Below are positions 60,041 through 64,000 of a stretch of 64,000 nt of DNA, piece by piece. The stretch comes from Icerya purchasi (taxonomy: Eukaryota; Arthropoda; Insecta; Hemiptera; Monophlebidae): positions 302,230,464 to 302,294,463 of the forward strand of contig CM077116.1 in the NCBI GenBank assembly GCA_039619475.1, in the 5' to 3' direction. A program made the position numbers and the translations under genes. Numbering within the stretch: position 1 is the first letter of the stretch; every line of letters starts with the position of its first letter. The notes below the pieces were generated by a model. That model did no database searches. It worked only from the letters and a program-made list of their open reading frames with translations, and was not told the DNA's origin.

Positions 60041-60524
60041 AACCGCCGTATAAATTTTTTAAATTAACCATTTAACTTTTTTTTAATAATTTGCTACCAG
60101 AAATATTAAAATCTTTACTCAACCACTGTTAGTTTGATTTTATGATAATAAATTAATTTTAATAAAACGCTCGAGACAGAGTGGTTGAAATATATGAGTG
60201 AAGATGTTCTCTTAACGTGTAATTATGGGAGATCACCGTGTGAATAACTCGGCCTCTTCAAAACGATGGCTGTGTTTGTTGTTTAATTGAGCAAAACTTT
60301 TTGTTAGATTACGACGGACAGGTTATAGAAAAATCGACAATCTTCAGCTAAACGTGAAACATGAAGACTATTTTTTGTTAGACGGTGATAAACATGTTTC
60401 TCAAAGAAAGAAAGAATCTTTACGTAAATACAGTTCCAGATAAAACAAAAATTTTTTAATGAATTTCCAAGTACAGATTTAAACGGGCATTTATACACGG
60501 GCGAAGCCGTGGGGCACAGCTAGT

Positions 60525-60549
60525 TTATATATATATATATATATATATA
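60525..60549. repeat. (TA)n microsatellite
   Basis: Starts exactly at the Helitron 3' end, in line with insertion into a TA-rich target or post-insertion growth. Confidence 0.9.
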
Positions 60550-60585
60550 GTAGTGTAAAAAAGCGGGGACTGGGAAGTCTGACGT

Positions 60586-60960
60586 CACCAACCCCTATTT
60601 GTCCCCCGGTGCTCAAAATTCACCCCAATTTGTCCCCAGGTGCTCAAAATTCACCCCAATTTGTCCCCTGGTGCTCAAAACTCACCCCAATTTGTGTCCA
60701 GATGTCCAAAATTCACCCAAATTTATGTCCAGGTGCTAAAAATTAACCCCAATTTCTTTTTTAGAGCCCAAAGTTACCCCAATTTATGTCCATGCGATCA
60801 AATTTAACCCAAGTCCCCCCCCCCCATTTTCCTGGACAGTTCCGCTAATTCGATCCCTAATTCCCATCAAGGTAGACAAAATCCACCCCAATTAGCGTAC
60901 AGGTGCTGAAAGTTCACCCCAATTTGTATCCATATGGTTAAAATTCACCCAAGTTTCCCC
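60586..60960. repeat. ~32-bp minisatellite, degenerate
   Basis: Repeated units of the type CAATTTGTCCCCAGGTGCTC plus AAAATTCACCCC, about eleven copies; the first three are nearly identical, later ones drift (CAATTTATGTCCATGCGATC). A C12 run and about 70 bases of unrelated sequence interrupt it near 60816-60880. The unit is CCCC-rich, unlike the surrounding AT-rich DNA. Confidence 0.9.
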
Positions 60961-61479
60961 AAAATTTCTTCAAATTTTCACGATTCCCCGTTCATACTGC
61001 TATCTGTAAATGCGCTCGCACCGTTTCCACACATATATTCAACATAGCCTTAGCCGCCATGAAAGTGTACTCGCTTTCCCATACCCGCGCCTTCTATCAT
61101 CATGTGTATGTATTATACATGACTCTTCGTGTAATATATGTAGCATACTTTTTAATTTTCATTTTTCGAGGTTGGGAGGGGTAAAATTTTGCCAGAGTGA
61201 TAAAAACGTTTGAATTTCAACACTTAGAACCCAAATTTTAAAGGAATTTTCCGAGTCGTGCTCCGTTCCGACATTTTTTTTTTAAAAATTTTATTTTTAA
61301 AGAAAATATTTGATCGTTCCATCAGTCGAATGAGAGCGGGCGAGTATGCTGCTATGAGATGTATTACGTAAGCCCGACCGCGGCTGTAATGGAAATATTT
61401 AAATGTTCCAGCAACTAGTTGAAACTGTCACCAGGTGAGGTGAATTCCAGTCGTTCGTTTTGAAATTAACTAGCCGATC
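60961..61479. other. No gene seen
   Basis: Somewhat GC-richer than average but with only a 67-codon frame lacking motifs. Confidence 0.4.
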
Positions 61480-62680
61480 ATCTATGCTCACTCTCACACG
61501 CCACCGATAGAAACCTGATCACGATCGCTACACGTTCACACACGCACGCATATACACCGCCACCTGATATATATTTTTCGTCTTTTTCCGCTTCCGATCT
61601 TATACTTAATCCGTTGATATTTTTTTATTTTTATTTTTACGTATTCTCTGTTCATTGCAAAAGCACACCGTCCATTCCTGCACACATATCAAGCATTGAG
61701 TTAACCTGTACAAAGGTACACTGTACTATTCCATGCACGCTCTGTCGCCACCGAAATAAACACCGCGATATCACACACACACACACATACACACCACCAC
61801 TTCGTACATATTTTCGAGTCAAAATATTATAGAATTAGCCTAACTATATTTTTCTTTTATGCTTCTGTTTATTTCTTCTGTTTTGTTTCTCCGATTCTAA
61901 AAATTAATCTGTCAATGTATTAGCCACTCTTTCATTCGCACATAATGTTCCCTCGCACTCATCTGCTACCAGTAGTTCTCTTGTCGTTCATAATAACTTT
62001 TTCAAGTCTAATATTATAGAATCAGCCTAATTATATTTTTTTTCGCTTCCAATCATTTCCTCCGTCCGTTGATAATTTTCTTATTTTATTTTTTCTCAGG
62101 TTCTAAAAATAAATCCATTGATATCTTCACTAGTATGATTGCGTAAACATCTTCTAACGGTATTCCTCATATTGTTCATAATAATTTTTCATGTCTATGT
62201 ATTATGGAATTAGTCTAAAATATATTTTTTCCCCTCTAAAGTCTTTTTCCAATCGTAAGTATTCAAAAATTAATTCGAGTATATTTTTATTTAACGCTGT
62301 TTCATATTTTCCCTCTCCCCTATCCACCCTACACAAATTTCAATTTTTTTCTATTATTTTTCATGAGTACACCCCCCCCCCCCCCTGAAACTACAGTGAA
62401 ACCATACCATTCATTCCCACGCATCCATCTGCTAACAATGATTTTCTCATCATTCATAATAATTTTTTTCGAATCTGTTAGTTTAAGATTATTTCATTTT
62501 TTTCAAACTCTAAATATTTTTTTTTTTTTTCAATATCTTCCATATTTTCCCCCAATATGCCCGCATACGCTCATAATTCAAAGGTACTCTGCTTATTTCC
62601 TTGCATGAATGTTGCTATGTCGTTGATTTCGATCTTGTGTCAAGGTCATCGAGTCTGCCCGGATCTTCTCCTTCATATCT
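61480..62680. repeat. Degenerate tandem array, unit about 190 bp
   Basis: AATATTATAGAATTAGCCTA at 61822 recurs as AATATTATAGAATCAGCCTA at about 62009 and in more diverged form (GTATTATGGAATTAGTCTAA) near 62198, a spacing of 187-188 bases. Other blocks recur in step: TTCATAATAA near 61987, 62176 and 62453; CCGTTGATA near 61612 and 62068; CACACACAC...ACC near 61540 and 61775. The array shows strong drift, and spacing widens to about 280 at its end. Confidence 0.65.
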
Positions 62681-63002
62681 TTTGTAGAAAAACCGGTTGA
62701 CATGTACACACCTACACACAAACACCCATAACCTAAAGATCACCTGTAAATTTCGTTCATTTGCGTATGCAACCAGCTTTCACCAAAGGAATGTGGTTTT
62801 TCTGGTGCAACCCGCCCTCTTCAAAGACATGCATCGAGCTAGAATCTCGAAAGGATCTGTTCAGGCAGTCAGTATTAGTGTTACATTAAACGTGTAGAAT
62901 TTGTTGAAGCTGTGTTCTTCACGCATTAATAAAAGTTTGCTCTAACATTAAAAGTAATAATTTTCTACATTCTTAGTAAAAAGTTAAAAATATTATTCAA
63001 AC
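62681..63002 (+). promoter_or_regulatory. Upstream region of the 282-codon ORF
   Basis: Holds no coding frame of note. ATTTTCTACATTCTTAG ending at 62976 is a good splice-acceptor sequence 26 bases before the ATG, so the start codon may sit in a second exon with a 5' UTR intron. The start context TCAAACATG agrees with insect translation starts. No TATA box can be singled out in AT-rich DNA. Confidence 0.35.
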
Positions 63003-63851
63003 ATGAATAACAATACCGATTCGATTGATATTAAAGTCGACGAATTTATTCAGAATTCATTTTCGAGTGATAGTGTCTCGCATACAACTTCATCACCTCA
63101 ATCACAGCAATCAGATGATGGTTATACAGCAGAAGGATCAACATCTTCTGTACATAATATCATTGGTCCTGTATTATTATCAGAACAAGCAGATATAGCG
63201 GAATATTTTGTAGATATCAGCATCCATATAGATTGTGATTATGGTTTTCGAGTAACCGAACTAGCAATGATTGATATCTCTGGCGGAAAGTGTTTGCATA
63301 CACTGTATAAGCCAAGCAGAGCATGGCATTCATCAAAAACGCCACATTTACAATGTTCTTCGATGAGTCATCACTTGAAAAATCCTTCATTATTTCCCTG
63401 TCGGGAAGAAACATTTATGGCACGCGATATATTCACGATAATATCTCAAAAACCGAGAGCTCGCATATATATTTTAACGGTATATGCTAAACTTACACTA
63501 ATGGAACTTAACGAAAAGTCTGAATTGTTGAGTGATTTAGACTATGAAATCGTTAATATGGATAAAGTCTTTCGACTACATAGTATTGAGAATCTACATG
63601 AAGAGTATTTTGATATAAGCAATTTGATAACCTGTAAATATCATAATGAGAATGATAGTTTTCATTGTGCAGCGAAAAACGTTATGGTAATGAAGGCCTG
63701 GTACGATCATGTTATCCATCCGCTGAAGCTTATGAATAATCTCAATATAAATGATTTAAGTCAGTTGTTCATTACAGCCACCAAAGAAATGATAATTACA
63801 TTATTTCCAAGTTGTGTTGGAGACATTTATGCATTTCTACAGATAGATTAA
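63003..63851 (+). CDS. Unknown protein, DEDD-exonuclease-like pattern
   Basis: A 282-codon intronless frame starting MNNNTDSIDIKVDEFIQNSF. Residues 15-55 are Ser/Thr/Gln-rich and probably disordered. From about residue 66 a globular part begins: AEYFVDISIHID...FRVTELAMIDISGGKCLHTLY resembles the first strands of DEDD-type 3'-5' exonucleases (hydrophobic-D...E.A.ID..G). IYILTVYAKLTLMELNEKSE and ISNLITCKYHNENDSFHCAA followed by KNVMVMKAWY resemble later blocks, with the final H....D replaced by HCAAKN. The usual D-x-E of motif I is DIS, so if homologous it has probably lost catalysis. No signal peptide or membrane segment. Similar insect proteins of unknown function with a VD.....E.A..D and HCA.KNV pattern exist in my memory, but I cannot verify this. 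Confidence 0.6.
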   Translation: MNNNTDSIDIKVDEFIQNSFSSDSVSHTTSSPQSQQSDDGYTAEGSTSSVHNIIGPVLLSEQADIAEYFVDISIHIDCDYGFRVTELAMIDISGGKCLHTLYKPSRAWHSSKTPHLQCSSMSHHLKNPSLFPCREETFMARDIFTIISQKPRARIYILTVYAKLTLMELNEKSELLSDLDYEIVNMDKVFRLHSIENLHEEYFDISNLITCKYHNENDSFHCAAKNVMVMKAWYDHVIHPLKLMNNLNINDLSQLFITATKEMIITLFPSCVGDIYAFLQID

Positions 63852-63931
63852 AACCGGATGATATGATAAAATCACTTCTACCATGTTACGAGCATGAGCA
63901 TGATGAAGAATTCGTCTATGAGGTGTGTTGA
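63839..63931 (+). pseudogene. Out-of-frame continuation of the preceding ORF
   Basis: Overlapping the last codons of the 282-codon ORF, another frame reads TDRLKPDDMIKSLLPCYEHE then HDEEFVYEVC and stops with TGA at 63929-63931. Its composition matches the ORF before it, so the original protein probably went on about 30 residues and a small indel near 63840 shortened it, or there is a sequencing error. The remaining bases to 64000 add no clear feature. Confidence 0.45.
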
Positions 63932-64000
63932 TCAATAGAGCAACAGGTAGAAAACCTAGTAGTTTACGAGACACAGCATGTTCAAAGAAAAAAAAACGAA

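Larger units (their letters stand above)
59307..60524 (+). mobile_element. Helitron, non-autonomous
   Basis: The 5' end TCTATACATATATAAAAATC followed by GGATAAACTCGGAA and ACTTAACCGATTTTTATAAA is the familiar insect Helitron start (TC...). The 3' end is CTAGT at 60520-60524, with a hairpin (CACGG...CCGTG, 60496-60511) eight bases upstream, as in Helitrons. The flanks are A at 59306 and T at 60525, fitting insertion between A and T without a target duplication. The 1218-bp body has no helicase but carries an OTU-like fragment and an internal duplication. A TA microsatellite starts directly after it. Confidence 0.85.

Noticed and set aside
60586..60960. CRISPR array
   Set aside because: Degenerate head-to-tail minisatellite without spacers.

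Overview
The window looks like AT-rich, gene-poor nuclear DNA from an arthropod, most likely an insect. It has no operons or dense genes. It is full of long A/T homopolymers, TA/CA/TAA/AAG microsatellites and decayed eukaryotic transposable elements: RTE-like, Jockey-like, R1-like and I-like LINEs, tRNA-derived SINEs, mariner, a Helitron, hAT-type MITEs and fold-back elements. The species cannot be named from the sequence alone.

Layout. 0.6-1.6 kb holds a large fold-back repeat. 2.8-3.3 kb is a terminal-inverted-repeat MITE. 4.3-5.2 kb is a 5'-truncated LINE reverse transcriptase on + with a second copy on - at 36.5-36.9 kb. 10.3-10.9 and 30.3-30.65 kb are - strand C-terminal ends of I-like LINEs. 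One tRNA-derived SINE family appears at 12.7, 32.2, 40.5 and 47.4 kb, with a related head at 22.0 kb; a second SINE at 47.6 kb has clear target-site duplications. 17.4-17.85 kb may be an LTR next to a tRNA-Lys-type primer-binding site. 20.9-21.9 kb is an unusually CpG-rich block that could be a host promoter or first exon. A hAT-type MITE occurs twice: 28.07-28.73 kb with a perfect 8-bp target duplication, and 44.08-45.49 kb, where a snapback element has jumped into it. 33.6-33.9 kb is another snapback element and 34.45-34.93 kb a very old mariner relic.

51.2-55.1 kb is a stack of LINE fragments in alternating orientation, where an R1-like 3' end seems to split an RTE-like element. 57.16-58.48 kb is a nearly full-length but broken mariner. 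59.31-60.52 kb is a Helitron with recognisable ends and a broken OTU-protease segment whose catalytic cysteine is replaced. Two minisatellites follow or precede (55.6 and 60.6 kb), and 61.5-62.7 kb is a degenerate array with units of roughly 190 bp.

The only long, intact, non-transposon-like reading frame is at 63.00-63.85 kb on + (282 codons). Its pattern faintly recalls a DEDD exonuclease fold with substituted catalytic positions. It has a good insect start context and an apparent continuation in another frame to 63.93 kb. Three Met-less open stretches on - (7.95-8.13, 26.38-26.73 and 37.05-37.33 kb) look coding and could be host exons or pieces of unknown elements. The genes do not form a pathway; the history that can be read is one of repeated, nested transposon insertion and decay.
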